A stretch of 64,000 bases of DNA from positions 1-64,000 of the forward strand of contig JAFSMP010000025.1 in NCBI GenBank assembly GCA_017447875.1. Reading direction: 5' to 3'. The notes below the pieces were generated by a model. It was given only the letters and a program-made list of their open reading frames with translations, was not told the DNA's origin and searched no databases. The position numbers and the translations under genes were made by a program. Origin of the DNA: Paludibacteraceae bacterium. Lineage in GTDB: Bacteria; Bacteroidota; Bacteroidia; Bacteroidales; Paludibacteraceae. The first letter of the stretch is position 1; each line of letters opens with the position of its first letter. Positions 51,463 to 60,015 of the stretch are shown here, in pieces.

Positions 51463-52731
51463 TTAATTATTCGTAGTGAAACGTTGGTCATATTGTTTTT
51501 TGAGCAGTTCTATCTCGTGGATAGAGAGCTGGACGCGTGCGGCGGCCTCGCTGTTGATCTCCTTAAGGAGGTCATTGACGCTGATGATGCCGTTCTGCAT
51601 CTTCGACTCCGCTGCCTGCCTAATGGCGGTACGCAGGGTGATGATCTGCTCGTCATCGCGCATGAGTTGGCGGTACTGCTCTGTCTGTTCGTCCTGACGA
51701 ATCCGCTCCAAACGGGTGTTAAAGAGGAAGAGATCGCGGTTCGTCTCCGCCATCTCGCGCTGCACTTGGATCTTCGCACGGTCGTTATGGCGGGTGTAGA
51801 AAGGACTCAGGCTCCACGTCAGGCGCGCTCCCACAATCCCATTGAGCGTACCGTTACGGTGCATCATATCGTGGAAGAGGTTATACCCGGGATAGCCGTA
51901 GAAGCCGGATGCAAAAACCGACAGTCTCGGCGTGAGAGCACTGTTGAGCGCACGTTCTTGGGCTTGAGCCAAACGAAGCTGTGCATCCGCTAACTTGAGT
52001 TCGGGACGGTTGAGTTCCTCACTGAGACTACTCCACTCCTCGGGCTTCACCGGCTCGGTGACCTCTATGCCGCAGAACAGGCTTAACATCCGCTGCAAGG
52101 CCCGCTGTTGAGAGGTAAGCGTCGTCTGCTGACGGTGTGCATCCAAGACCTCCGCACGGATCGTCTGCACCTCGCTCTCCGAGGCGGAACCGCTGTTATA
52201 GAGAGCGGTCACGGTCTTCTCGTTCTCCAGCAAGAGGAACGTCCGTTCGTGGTTCAGACGCAGCTGTTCCTGCACCAACAAAAGGGAGAAAAACAACTCG
52301 TTTACCCGTTGGCGAACCTGATAGAGCGTCACTTCGGTCTGTGCGGCTTGCACCTCTCCTTCGGCACGGGTCACACGCTGACGGCTATGCATCACACCCC
52401 CGTCATAGACCGGTTGATTCAGATCCAAGCCCACACGGTACTGCAACCGGTCCAGACCTTTCATATCCAAGCCTGCCTGCTGATACATAGCCTGTATCTG
52501 CTCGGGCCAAGAGGTGACATCGCTCTGATAACTCACCTGCGCATTGACAGACAACTGCGGCAACCAAGCGCGTTTGATAGACGAGAGTGTCAGATCCGTC
52601 GTACGAGCCACTAAGTCATACTGACGGATAAGCGGATAATTGTGTTCGGCAGCCGTTTGGCACTCCTCCAAACGCTGCCCCGCTGCCCATATCGGCAGAC
52701 ACGCTAATAAGATCAATAATCGTTTCATCAT
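51463..52731 (-). CDS. TolC-family outer-membrane efflux protein
   Basis: A 422-residue protein with a signal peptide (MMKRLLILLACLPIWAAGQ) and two repeats of long coiled-coil helices with the OEP pattern (LEECQTAAEHNYPLIRQYDL; YRVGLDLNQPVYDGG; LRQAAESKMQNGIISVNDLL near the end). It forms the outer-membrane channel of the exporter. A frame extension upstream to 52782 would lie inside the promoter, so ATG 52731 is chosen. It is first in the operon tolC-hlyD-ATPase-permease-permease. Confidence 0.9.
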   Translation of the reverse strand: MMKRLLILLACLPIWAAGQRLEECQTAAEHNYPLIRQYDLVARTTDLTLSSIKRAWLPQLSVNAQVSYQSDVTSWPEQIQAMYQQAGLDMKGLDRLQYRVGLDLNQPVYDGGVMHSRQRVTRAEGEVQAAQTEVTLYQVRQRVNELFFSLLLVQEQLRLNHERTFLLLENEKTVTALYNSGSASESEVQTIRAEVLDAHRQQTTLTSQQRALQRMLSLFCGIEVTEPVKPEEWSSLSEELNRPELKLADAQLRLAQAQERALNSALTPRLSVFASGFYGYPGYNLFHDMMHRNGTLNGIVGARLTWSLSPFYTRHNDRAKIQVQREMAETNRDLFLFNTRLERIRQDEQTEQYRQLMRDDEQIITLRTAIRQAAESKMQNGIISVNDLLKEINSEAAARVQLSIHEIELLKKQYDQRFTTNN

Positions 52732-52752
52732 CTTGTGATTTTGAATTTCGGT

Positions 52753-52784
52753 GCAAAAGTACTGCTTTTTTTTCATATACACAC
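52753..52784 (-). promoter_or_regulatory. Promoter of the efflux operon
   Basis: The -7 element TACTTTTGC begins at 52761 on the minus strand. The matching -33 position 23 nt upstream reads GTGTGTATATG rather than TTG, so the promoter may need an activator. Confidence 0.6.
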
Positions 52785-52810
52785 TACCCTTTTGCGTGCA
52801 AAAATGTCCT

Positions 52811-52830
52811 TTTTGTACGATTTATTCATA
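52811..52830 (+). promoter_or_regulatory. Putative AraC-regulator operator between divergent promoters
   Basis: TTTTGTACGATTTATTCATA lies just upstream of the -33 element of the AraC gene and upstream of the efflux promoter. Its TTTTTGTACGATTT core (from 52810/52811) recurs at 62181-62194 in front of the LRR gene. Confidence 0.45.
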
Positions 52831-52837
52831 AAAAGGC

Positions 52838-52869
52838 TTGCATATGTCAAAAAATTGTACTATTTTTGC
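52838..52869 (+). promoter_or_regulatory. Bacteroidetes promoter of the AraC gene
   Basis: TTGCATATGTC at 52838 and TATTTTTGC at 52861-52869 are spaced 23 nt, 21 bp before the ATG. Confidence 0.8.
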
Positions 52870-52890
52870 ACAAAATTTCGTTTTTAGGAC

Positions 52891-53796
52891 ATGGCAACAC
52901 AACCGCAATTAGTCGATTTCTCTCGTCTGAGTTCCATCGCGGAACCGCACAAAGCGGATATGCGGGAGTACTTTTTTCTCAATCCCGAAATGGGTATGGT
53001 ACGGAGCGGTACCAAGGTTTTTCGGATGATCACCTCGCATCTCTCGCCGCCTTTCATCATCGATGACCACCGTTTCGGCATAGTCACGCAAGGTGAAGCT
53101 ACCGTTACCATCAACCTGCAGGAGAAAACGCTCCGTGCCGGAATGATGGCGTTTCTTGCACCCGGTTCGATCATCACCGATATTCATTTCTCGCCGGATT
53201 TTGATGTGAGAGGTCTGGCGCTATTCGCCTCCTATCCGATGCCTTTTCCTGCCGACCGATTGCCCGGTATTTTCAATGGTGAGGTACGCGATTTCCAATG
53301 TCCGGCTAACGATCATCTGTTGGACATCACCCACCGGCTGATGGATCTGATTTGGCTGATGATCACTTCGCAGGAGTCCCCCGACCGCACGACCCTCAAC
53401 AGCCTTATTGCTACGCTCATGAGCCATTATGACAGCGTCTATCACGTACACGGGCGCAAACCTTCTTATACACGTGAGCAGACTATTTACGACCGTTTCA
53501 TCTACCTCGTCAGCCGGTATGCGATGCAGGAACACCAGTTGCGGTTCTATGCTGATAAGATGTGCCTCACGGAGCGTTACCTCGGGGCTGTGATACGAGA
53601 CGTGAGCGGTTCGACTGCCAAACAATGGATTGACAAGAGCCTAATAGCCCGCCTGCAAGCCGAACTGCGGCACTCGGATAAACCCTTAGCGCAGCTAAGC
53701 GATGAGATGTGTTTTCCGAACACCTCCTTCCTCTGTAAGTATTTCAAACGCCTCACCGGCGTCAGTCCGCTCAGCTACCGGAAAGGTGAAAGGTGA
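52891..53796 (+). CDS. AraC-family transcriptional regulator of the efflux region
   Basis: A 301-residue protein. The N-terminal cupin-like sensor domain is at about 30-135 (IDDHRFGIVTQGEATVTINL, LRAGMMAFLAPGSIITDI). The C-terminal AraC double HTH is at about 200-300 (MQEHQLRFYADKMCLTERYL, LAQLSDEMCFPNTSFLCKYF, LTGVSPLSYR). It is transcribed away from the efflux operon across a 159-bp intergenic region, the usual place for a local regulator. The inducer is unknown. The C-terminus is encoded by AAAGGTG heptamer repeats. Confidence 0.9.
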   Translation: MATQPQLVDFSRLSSIAEPHKADMREYFFLNPEMGMVRSGTKVFRMITSHLSPPFIIDDHRFGIVTQGEATVTINLQEKTLRAGMMAFLAPGSIITDIHFSPDFDVRGLALFASYPMPFPADRLPGIFNGEVRDFQCPANDHLLDITHRLMDLIWLMITSQESPDRTTLNSLIATLMSHYDSVYHVHGRKPSYTREQTIYDRFIYLVSRYAMQEHQLRFYADKMCLTERYLGAVIRDVSGSTAKQWIDKSLIARLQAELRHSDKPLAQLSDEMCFPNTSFLCKYFKRLTGVSPLSYRKGER

Positions 53797-53859
53797 AAGA
53801 GGGGCAATTCCGAAAATTCAAAAAAAGTCATGCGACCTAATTTCCATGACAAAAATTGC

Positions 53860-53882
53860 CCGATCTAAGCATGCTTAATCGG
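53860..53882. other. 23-bp dyad in the spacer before the tRNA gene
   Basis: CCGAT and ATCGG flank the perfect 12-bp palindrome TAAGCATGCTTA. No T-tract follows, so it fits an operator better than a terminator. A GTCATG/CATGAC inverted repeat lies just upstream. Confidence 0.4.
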
Positions 53883-53941
53883 TCAAAAATCATAAAAATT
53901 ATGCAAAAATGTATTTTTTTTGAATTTTCTTGCCAAAAAAT

Positions 53942-53973
53942 TTGGTCATGTCAAAAAAAAGCAGTACCTTTGC
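53942..53973 (+). promoter_or_regulatory. Bacteroidetes promoter of the tRNA-Glu gene
   Basis: TTGGTCATGTC at 53942 and TACCTTTGC at 53965-53973 are spaced 23 nt. Confidence 0.8.
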
Positions 53974-54015
53974 ATCCGCTTTCGTTCAAGAAGCGTTTTA
54001 CGGGAAACCGCTCTG

Positions 54016-54091
54016 GGTGCTATCGTCTAGTGGCCTAGGACAACGGCCTCTCACGCCGTAAACCCCGGTTCGAGTCCGGGTAGCACTACCA
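54016..54091 (+). tRNA. tRNA-Glu (anticodon CUC)
   Basis: A 76-nt cloverleaf. The acceptor GGTGCTA pairs with TAGCACT (first pair G-U), followed by A and an encoded CCA. The anticodon stem ACGGC/GCCGT closes the loop CTCTCAC (anticodon CTC). The T arm is CCCGG/CCGGG with TTCGAGT. The TCGTCTAG-TGGCC D-arm region is typical of tRNA-Glu. Confidence 0.93.
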
Positions 54092-54094
54092 GAA

Positions 54095-54118
54095 GGAACA
54101 GAGATGTTCCTTTTTTTT
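54095..54118 (+). terminator. Terminator of the tRNA gene
   Basis: GGAACA and TGTTCC pair around a GAGA loop, followed by eight Ts. Confidence 0.9.
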
Positions 54119-54147
54119 AATTTTTTCAAAAAAAATTGCAGATTTAC

Positions 54148-54179
54148 TTGCGTATTTCAAAAAAAATTACTAATTTTGC
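54148..54179 (+). promoter_or_regulatory. Bacteroidetes promoter of the outer-membrane protein gene
   Basis: TTGCGTATTTC at 54148 and TAATTTTGC at 54171-54179 are spaced 23 nt, 31 bp before the ATG. Confidence 0.8.
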
Positions 54180-54210
54180 AGTCCGAAAGAGTTTTGTATA
54201 GATTCGCACC

Positions 54211-55179
54211 ATGAATACGCGTCCTATAATAGCGTTTTTACTACTATTCGGACTGTTGTTATGCATGCCCTGCATAGAGGCAAAGCAATATTATCGCCCC
54301 AATCAGAGTCGATATAATAAAAAAGTGGTTGCCAGCAGGAACAAGTATAACCAAAAGGTCATCTGGATGAAAAAGCCGGGTGAAGGTGGATTGTATACAA
54401 CCAAGAACTACTTCATCTCCCACGGTGTGGGCGTAACCGCTGCCGCGATGTATTATTTCGGCGATGTGGATAACGAGGGTCTGGCTTTTCACGGCGGATT
54501 CAACATTCATAATCTCAGTCTCGGCGCCGGACTGACGTTCATGTATAACTTACCGGCAGGAAATCACTGCAACATGCGTTTCGCCCTCTTGGGCGGTAAG
54601 ATCGGTGGTAATAACGAATTGAAATTCAACAGTCTCAATCCACCTCGTGATGACTATCGCAGTTTCTCTGCATTCGTGATAGCGCCCTCGGTCGGAGTGC
54701 AGTACTACCCCTTTTCCAATGCCGGCTTGTTCCTGTACGGCGGCGTGAGTGCTGCGATCAGTATCATCGACAAGTATCAATTCTACCGCTACGTCAGCAA
54801 ACCCGGCTACAGCGATAAGGTGCGGGAACCGCTGGAAGGTAAGACCTATGGTATCTTACCGATGATTCAGTTGGGTTTCGGGTACAGTTGGAAACTGACG
54901 GCCTCTTTCTCGCTTAGTGCCGAAGTCATGGTGCAGGAGGGACTGGTGGATGCGCATTATATGAACCTCGATGCCTACCCCTTAGCCAAGTCGCAGAACA
55001 ATGCCCACGTGGAGATGGGAGGCATAATGGGTACCTATACAGACCGGTACGGAAAGAAACGCCTGCGCTGGAATGACGGATGGTTCCAAGCCGGTCTCAC
55101 CCTCACCTACCACTGGCGTAACTGCGAATACTGCCGATTCCAGGGGAATTATCATAACTACCGTCCCAAGAGACGGTAA
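54211..55179 (+). CDS. Predicted outer-membrane beta-barrel protein
   Basis: A 322-residue protein with a signal peptide (IIAFLLLFGLLLCMPCIEA), a basic, Tyr/Asn/Lys-rich stretch after it (about 25-50), then alternating aromatic/glycine strands typical of small barrels (HGVGVTAAAMYYFGDVDNEG, LSLGAGLTFMYN, IAPSVGVQYYPFSNAGLFLY, MIQLGFGYSWKLTASFSLSA). It ends in a strand with a CEYC pair. It resembles the porin-family/PorT-like barrels of Bacteroidales. Function is unknown. It is a single-gene unit with its own promoter. Confidence 0.8.
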   Translation: MNTRPIIAFLLLFGLLLCMPCIEAKQYYRPNQSRYNKKVVASRNKYNQKVIWMKKPGEGGLYTTKNYFISHGVGVTAAAMYYFGDVDNEGLAFHGGFNIHNLSLGAGLTFMYNLPAGNHCNMRFALLGGKIGGNNELKFNSLNPPRDDYRSFSAFVIAPSVGVQYYPFSNAGLFLYGGVSAAISIIDKYQFYRYVSKPGYSDKVREPLEGKTYGILPMIQLGFGYSWKLTASFSLSAEVMVQEGLVDAHYMNLDAYPLAKSQNNAHVEMGGIMGTYTDRYGKKRLRWNDGWFQAGLTLTYHWRNCEYCRFQGNYHNYRPKRR

Positions 55180-55183
55180 AATC

Positions 55184-55837
55184 TCATTTCTTAGGTTTGA
55201 CCGAACCCGTTTCCGCACACTCTACGATATTACGGAAGATGGTCTCAAGACGCCACTCAATGGCGTTATGCCAGGTATTGTCGGAGATGAAGACCGACAG
55301 CACGCGACCGAAAGACAGACGGAACTCATAATGCACGCGTGTTTGGGTCGCAGAGATGGGTTCCATCCGTAAGATGAAATCACCGCCGTCGAGGATCGAA
55401 CCGCTATAGGTAGCGGTCATATGTGCCGTCAAGGGATAAGCTTGATCAGCAGGACGCTGCAGACGGTATTTGGATCCCAGATGCTGGTCTTTCCACCACC
55501 GTACGCCTAACACATAGATATCGATGGCGACATCACCTGTTTTCTGCTGAGGGTCATAGACCCGGTCTTTGTATTTCAATTGAATGGCATTCTTACTCTC
55601 CTTGGTATTCGCCGCCTCTTCCGATTCTTTCACTTGTCCCAAGCCCACATAGGCCCATTTGAACAGACTATCCGGGCATGCCTGAAACTGGTAGCAGAAC
55701 CGCTCCGCCACTTTCAGCATCGTCTCGATCGATGCATTACATACCGTATCCATCACCACTTCACGCCGCTGCGGACGCAAAGCGAAAGCACTGACACTCA
55801 ATGTCAGTAACACCGTCAGCAAGATGCTTTTTCTCAT
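55184..55837 (-). CDS. Secreted protein of unknown function (DUF4468-like layout)
   Basis: A 217-residue protein with a signal peptide (SILLTVLLTLSVSAFA). The mature part has a mixed fold with AHMTATYSGSILDGGDFILR and ISATQTRVHYEFRLSF, reminiscent of a polyketide-cyclase/START-like or DUF4468 envelope protein; this is a loose resemblance. It is third in the minus-strand unit menG, Dabb protein, this gene, with a 4-bp ATGA overlap, so it is translationally coupled to them. No catalytic residues could be assigned. Confidence 0.7.
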   Translation of the reverse strand: MRKSILLTVLLTLSVSAFALRPQRREVVMDTVCNASIETMLKVAERFCYQFQACPDSLFKWAYVGLGQVKESEEAANTKESKNAIQLKYKDRVYDPQQKTGDVAIDIYVLGVRWWKDQHLGSKYRLQRPADQAYPLTAHMTATYSGSILDGGDFILRMEPISATQTRVHYEFRLSFGRVLSVFISDNTWHNAIEWRLETIFRNIVECAETGSVKPKK

Positions 55838-56139
55838 ACCTCAAAATCCAAACAGGTACGTACTTCCGTATACGGACGCACCACTCCGTTAGCCACCGCC
55901 ACATGTGCCGGATGCACCGCGTAGCCTTTCAATGCCTCCGCCGACTCCAATGTAGAATCGAGCATGATGTCCGCATTACTGCTACTCAACACGCCGTCAA
56001 TCTGCACGTGGATATCCTTCAATCCCGGCACCTGTCCCTGCAGTCCTTCCAAACCCGCCTTGATGGCTTGTGCGCGCAGCTGTTTCTCTTCCGCACTCAA
56101 CTCCGAGCGCAATTTCCAAAGAATAATGTGTTTTACCAT
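55834..56139 (-). CDS. Dabb (stress-responsive A/B barrel) domain protein
   Basis: A 101-residue protein with VKHIILWKLRSELSAEE at the start, VPGLKDIHVQIDGVLSSSNA and ALKGYAVHPAHVAVANGVVR, the pattern of dimeric alpha/beta-barrel PF07876 proteins. Bacterial members are small and mostly uncharacterised. ATG 56139 overlaps the end of the methyltransferase gene. An in-frame extension to 56163 lacks family support. Confidence 0.85.
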   Translation of the reverse strand: MVKHIILWKLRSELSAEEKQLRAQAIKAGLEGLQGQVPGLKDIHVQIDGVLSSSNADIMLDSTLESAEALKGYAVHPAHVAVANGVVRPYTEVRTCLDFEV

Positions 56140-56825
56140 TTTTTCGCTGTATAAATAGTACAAATTCCCAAACTTAATGTCTCAAACTGTTCATCCCGAA
56201 AGCCGGCATCGTGCATATGCATCACGAAGGCTTCCCCCCAACAAAAGGCCTTGACGCTCTTATTGAGATAGGTGTAAGCGGTCTTGTCCCGACTGACGAT
56301 CCTACCTATCCAAGGCAGCACGCGCGAGAAATAAATATCGTATAGCGCGCGCACGAGACGATTGGAGGGATAACTGAACTCCAGAATCGTCACCTGACCA
56401 CCGGGTTTGACCACCCGGTACATCTCCCTCAGTCCTTCGTCCAGATCCTGAAAATTCCGGCATCCGAAGGCACAGGTCACAGCATCAAAACGATCGTTGT
56501 CGAACGGCATCTGCTGCGCGTTTCCATAGACGAAATCTACCCTATCTTTCCACTTTCCCTTTTCTACTTTCGACTTTCCGACAGCCATCATCTGCTTCGA
56601 CAGGTCGATACCCGTCACATGTTGCGCCTTACCGCTTCGCAACATCGCTATCGCCAGATCTGCCGTACCGATCGCTACGTCCAGTACCTGCTCCGCCGGC
56701 GTCATGAGAGACACCGCTTTTCGTCGCCACCACTTGTCGATATGCAAGGATAAACCATGGTTCAGACCATCGTACGTTCCGGCTATCCGGTCAAACAACT
56801 GCCCTATATGCTGCTTCTCTTCCAT
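56133..56825 (-). CDS. menG: Demethylmenaquinone methyltransferase (UbiE/MenG)
   Basis: A 230-residue class I SAM methyltransferase with IAGTYDGLNHGLSLHIDKWW at the N-terminus, the SAM loop VLDVAIGTADLAIAM (about 49-63), AVTCAFGCRNFQDLDEGL (UbiE signature), VVKPGGQVTILEFSYP, and SLGICTIYTA at the end. It methylates demethylmenaquinone to menaquinone, the quinone of anaerobic Bacteroidales respiration. ATG 56825 is preferred to 56849, which lies inside the promoter region. Its coding sequence contains a heptamer repeat (GAAAGTN units near 56555-56590). Confidence 0.93.
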   Translation of the reverse strand: MEEKQHIGQLFDRIAGTYDGLNHGLSLHIDKWWRRKAVSLMTPAEQVLDVAIGTADLAIAMLRSGKAQHVTGIDLSKQMMAVGKSKVEKGKWKDRVDFVYGNAQQMPFDNDRFDAVTCAFGCRNFQDLDEGLREMYRVVKPGGQVTILEFSYPSNRLVRALYDIYFSRVLPWIGRIVSRDKTAYTYLNKSVKAFCWGEAFVMHMHDAGFRDEQFETLSLGICTIYTAKKW

Positions 56826-56834
56826 GAATCGGCT

Positions 56835-56866
56835 GCAAAGGTACTGCAAATTTTTCAGATATGCAA
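56835..56866 (-). promoter_or_regulatory. Bacteroidetes promoter of the menG operon
   Basis: TTGCATATCTG begins at 56866 and TACCTTTGC at 56843 on the minus strand, spacing 23 nt. It is divergent from the waaA promoter, whose -33 starts 28 bp away. Confidence 0.8.
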
Positions 56867-56893
56867 TTTTTTAATTAAAAAAATGCATTCTAT

Positions 56894-56925
56894 TTGCATA
56901 ATTCAAAAAAAAGTTGTAACTTTGC
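56894..56925 (+). promoter_or_regulatory. Bacteroidetes promoter of the waaA operon
   Basis: TTGCATAATTC at 56894 and TAACTTTGC at 56917-56925 are spaced 23 nt. Confidence 0.8.
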
Positions 56926-56958
56926 ACGCTTTTTAGATTTATTTGTAACGCAAAGAAG

Positions 56959-58185
56959 ATGTTTTTTTATATTTTACTGATACGCTTAGCGGCCTTGTTC
57001 GGGCATCGGAAAGCCCGGTTGATGGTAGAGGGACAGAAAGCGATCTCGATGGCGAACAGACAAGTGACGGTGAACGGGAGACAGATTCCCAAAGGTGCTG
57101 TATGGATCCATGTGTCGTCGGTGGGTGAGTTCGAACAAGCACGACCGCTGATCGAGAAATCGAAGATCGAGAATCCGACCACAAAGATCGTGCTTACCTT
57201 CTTCAGTCCGTCCGGCTATGAGTTACGCAAGAACTACGACAAGGTCGATGCGGTCTTGTACCTGCCCTTCCCCACCGGCAGCAACGCCAAGCGGTTCCTC
57301 GAATGTCTGCAACCGAAGATGGCTATCTTCGTGAAGTACGAGTTCTGGCCGGCGTATCTGAAAGAACTTAAGAAACGCGGTATCCGAACCTACAGCATCT
57401 CCGCGATCTTCCGTCCTAACCAACTTTTCTTCCGTCCTTGGGGCAAATGGTATTTACGACTCTTGAACTGCTTCACGCATATCTACGTGCAGGACGAGGG
57501 TTCGCTGCAACTGTTGCAATCACACGGCATACAGCGCTGTTCGATTGTGGGCGACACGCGTTTTGACCGCGTATTGGAGGTGAAGGCGAATGGGGAGAAA
57601 GCGAATAGAGAACGGTTACAACCCATCGCGCAGTTTGTGGAAGGATGCGAACGGGTGGTCATTGCCGGTAGTTCCTGGCCGAAAGATGAAGAGCTGCTGG
57701 TGCGCTATATAGCCGATCGACCGGACACGAAGTTGATTCTGGTGCCGCATGAGATTCATGAGGAGCATCTGCATTATCTGTTTAACCTGCTGCAAGGTCG
57801 GTACGTGACCTACACCCATGCTACGCAGACGGCACTGCTGCATGCGCAAGTGATGGTGGTGGACACGATCGGTCTGCTCAGTTCGATCTACCGTTACGGA
57901 CAAGTGGCGTATATAGGTGGCGGTTTCGGTGTAGGAATCCACAACACGATCGAAGCGGCGGTGTACGGGGTACCGGTTCTTTTCGGACCGAACTACCAGC
58001 ATTTCCGGGAAGCAAAAGGACTGATCGCAGCCGGTGCGGCCCGGAGTATCAAGAACTACAAGGAGTTGGAAGAGTCACTGGACACGGCTTTCGCCAACTA
58101 CCAAGAGATAGGCACCAAAGCCGCTACCTATGTGCAACGCGAACTCGGCGCAACAGAGATGATCTATAACGAAATTTTTAATTGA
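56959..58185 (+). CDS. waaA: 3-deoxy-D-manno-octulosonic acid (Kdo) transferase
   Basis: A 408-residue GT30 enzyme with an N-terminal membrane helix ([17 protein letters not shown]), [19 protein letters not shown] (catalytic Glu near 57), [55 protein letters not shown], and [20 protein letters not shown]. It adds Kdo from CMP-Kdo to lipid A precursor on the inner membrane. It is first in an operon with hisS. Confidence 0.93.
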   Translation: MFFYILLIRLAALFGHRKARLMVEGQKAISMANRQVTVNGRQIPKGAVWIHVSSVGEFEQARPLIEKSKIENPTTKIVLTFFSPSGYELRKNYDKVDAVLYLPFPTGSNAKRFLECLQPKMAIFVKYEFWPAYLKELKKRGIRTYSISAIFRPNQLFFRPWGKWYLRLLNCFTHIYVQDEGSLQLLQSHGIQRCSIVGDTRFDRVLEVKANGEKANRERLQPIAQFVEGCERVVIAGSSWPKDEELLVRYIADRPDTKLILVPHEIHEEHLHYLFNLLQGRYVTYTHATQTALLHAQVMVVDTIGLLSSIYRYGQVAYIGGGFGVGIHNTIEAAVYGVPVLFGPNYQHFREAKGLIAAGAARSIKNYKELEESLDTAFANYQEIGTKAATYVQRELGATEMIYNEIFN

Positions 58186-58186
58186 T

Positions 58187-59494
58187 ATGGCACAAAAACC
58201 AAGTATACCTAAAGGCACGCGGGATTTCGGACAAGTGGAGATGGCGCGCCGCAATTATATCTTCAACACCATCAAGGGGGTCTTTGCGCTCTATGGTTTT
58301 CAGCAGATAGAGACTCCGGCGATGGAGAATATCGGTACGCTGATGGGTAAGTACGGAGAGGAAGGAGACAAACTGCTCTTCCGTATCCAGAACAGCGGAG
58401 AGAAAGCCGCAGCAGCACCGGAGAAAGGACTGCGTTATGACCTGACCGTACCGTTTGCGCGGTACGTGGTGCAGCACCGCGAAGAGATCACTTTTCCTTA
58501 TAAACGCTATCAGATTCAACCCGTCTGGCGGGCTGACCGTCCTCAGAAAGGACGTTACCGCGAGTTCTACCAGTGCGACGTGGATGTGATCGGCAGTGAC
58601 AGCCTCATCGGTGAACTGGAGTTGATTCAGATCGTGGAAGAGGTGTATCGCCGTCTGGGGATCCGCGTATGCCTGCATATCAACAACCGTAAGATCCTTG
58701 CCGGGATCGCCGAGGTCATCGGTGCACCGGATAAGATGATCGACATCACCGTGGCGATCGACAAACTCGATAAGATCGGTGTAGAGGCAGTGAACGCCGA
58801 ACTGATCGAACGCGGACTGAATAACGACCAGGTAGCAGCCCTCCAGCCGATCCTGAACCTCAGCGGAACAACGGCAGACAAACTCATGGTGCTCAAGACC
58901 ATCCTGGCGAACAGCGAGACCGGTCTCAAAGGGGTCGCCGAGATGGAAGAGGTGTTTGCGCTCATTGAAGCAACCGGTGTACAACTGAATATCGAATTGG
59001 ACTTGTGCCTGGCTCGCGGTCTGAATTACTATACAGGTGCGATCTTCGAGGTGAAGGCACTAGATGCACAGATAGGCAGTATCACCGGTGGCGGTCGGTA
59101 CGACAACCTGACCGGCATCTTCGGTTTACCGGGTGTGTCGGGTGTAGGTATCTCGTTCGGTGCGGACCGTATCTACGATGTGCTGACGGAGTTAGACTTA
59201 TTCCCGCAGGCGTTGCAGTCCACCACGCAGCTGCTCTTCGCCACCTTCGGTGAGGCGGAACTGCGTTATGCGCTCTCTTGGGCGAAAGAACTGCGGGCAC
59301 GTAACATCGCCGTGGAGGTGTATCCCGAACCCGCGAAGATGAAGAAGCAGATGGGTTACGCCGATGAAAAAGCGATCCCGTATGTAGCCATCGTCGGTAG
59401 CAATGAGATGGAGACCCACACCGTCATGCTCAAGAACATGACCACCGGTGAACAAAAACAAGTAACACTCGACGAATTATGCACGATACTGTAA
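58187..59494 (+). CDS. hisS: Histidyl-tRNA synthetase
   Basis: A 435-residue class II synthetase. [20 protein letters not shown] and [11 protein letters not shown] belong to motif 1. [12 protein letters not shown] and [20 protein letters not shown] (motif 2, HisA-type) follow. Then come [37 protein letters not shown] (motif 3), and the C-terminal anticodon domain. It lies 1 bp after waaA and overlaps the next gene by 16 bp. Confidence 0.96.
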   Translation: MAQKPSIPKGTRDFGQVEMARRNYIFNTIKGVFALYGFQQIETPAMENIGTLMGKYGEEGDKLLFRIQNSGEKAAAAPEKGLRYDLTVPFARYVVQHREEITFPYKRYQIQPVWRADRPQKGRYREFYQCDVDVIGSDSLIGELELIQIVEEVYRRLGIRVCLHINNRKILAGIAEVIGAPDKMIDITVAIDKLDKIGVEAVNAELIERGLNNDQVAALQPILNLSGTTADKLMVLKTILANSETGLKGVAEMEEVFALIEATGVQLNIELDLCLARGLNYYTGAIFEVKALDAQIGSITGGGRYDNLTGIFGLPGVSGVGISFGADRIYDVLTELDLFPQALQSTTQLLFATFGEAELRYALSWAKELRARNIAVEVYPEPAKMKKQMGYADEKAIPYVAIVGSNEMETHTVMLKNMTTGEQKQVTLDELCTIL

Positions 59495-60015
59495 AAGAAT
59501 TTGATGCGGTGACGGCAAAATGCCGCGCGATCTTTGTCGATAAGATGAGTGACTACGGAGCCTCGTGGCGGATCTTCCGTCTGCACGGCATCACCGACCA
59601 ACTCTACATCAAGGTTTGTAACATCCGTCAGCGGCAAGAGACGGGTGTGAGTCTGGTGGGAGACGACATAGAAGGGAACCTGCGCGCCATCGTCAACTAC
59701 GGCATCACCGCCATCATCCAGGACCGCAAAGGTTTCGCGGACGGAGTGGACACCACCAATGACGAAGCTTTGGCGTTATACGACCAGGTGCTGAATGAAG
59801 CCAAAGAACTGATGATGCGTAAGAACCACGACTACGGTGAGGCGTGGCGGGAGATGAGCAAAGAAGGCATCATCGATATGATACTGGCCAAGATCATCCG
59901 CATCAAGACCATCCTTGCCCATGACGGTAAGACCGTTGCATCCGAAGGCGTGGAAGGCAATTACTTCGATATTATCAATTACGCGATTTTTGACCTCATA
60001 CATTATGAAAATTAA
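59479..60015 (+). CDS. DUF1599-domain protein
   Basis: A 178-residue protein made of two similar halves: [20 protein letters not shown] with [20 protein letters not shown], and [20 protein letters not shown] with [20 protein letters not shown]. Each has the D-Y-G-x-x-W motif. DUF1599 proteins are a Bacteroidetes family related to MazG-like nucleotide-pyrophosphatase helical folds. The activity is not established. It overlaps hisS and the DoxX-type gene at its ends. Confidence 0.88.
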   Translation: MHDTVKEFDAVTAKCRAIFVDKMSDYGASWRIFRLHGITDQLYIKVCNIRQRQETGVSLVGDDIEGNLRAIVNYGITAIIQDRKGFADGVDTTNDEALALYDQVLNEAKELMMRKNHDYGEAWREMSKEGIIDMILAKIIRIKTILAHDGKTVASEGVEGNYFDIINYAIFDLIHYEN

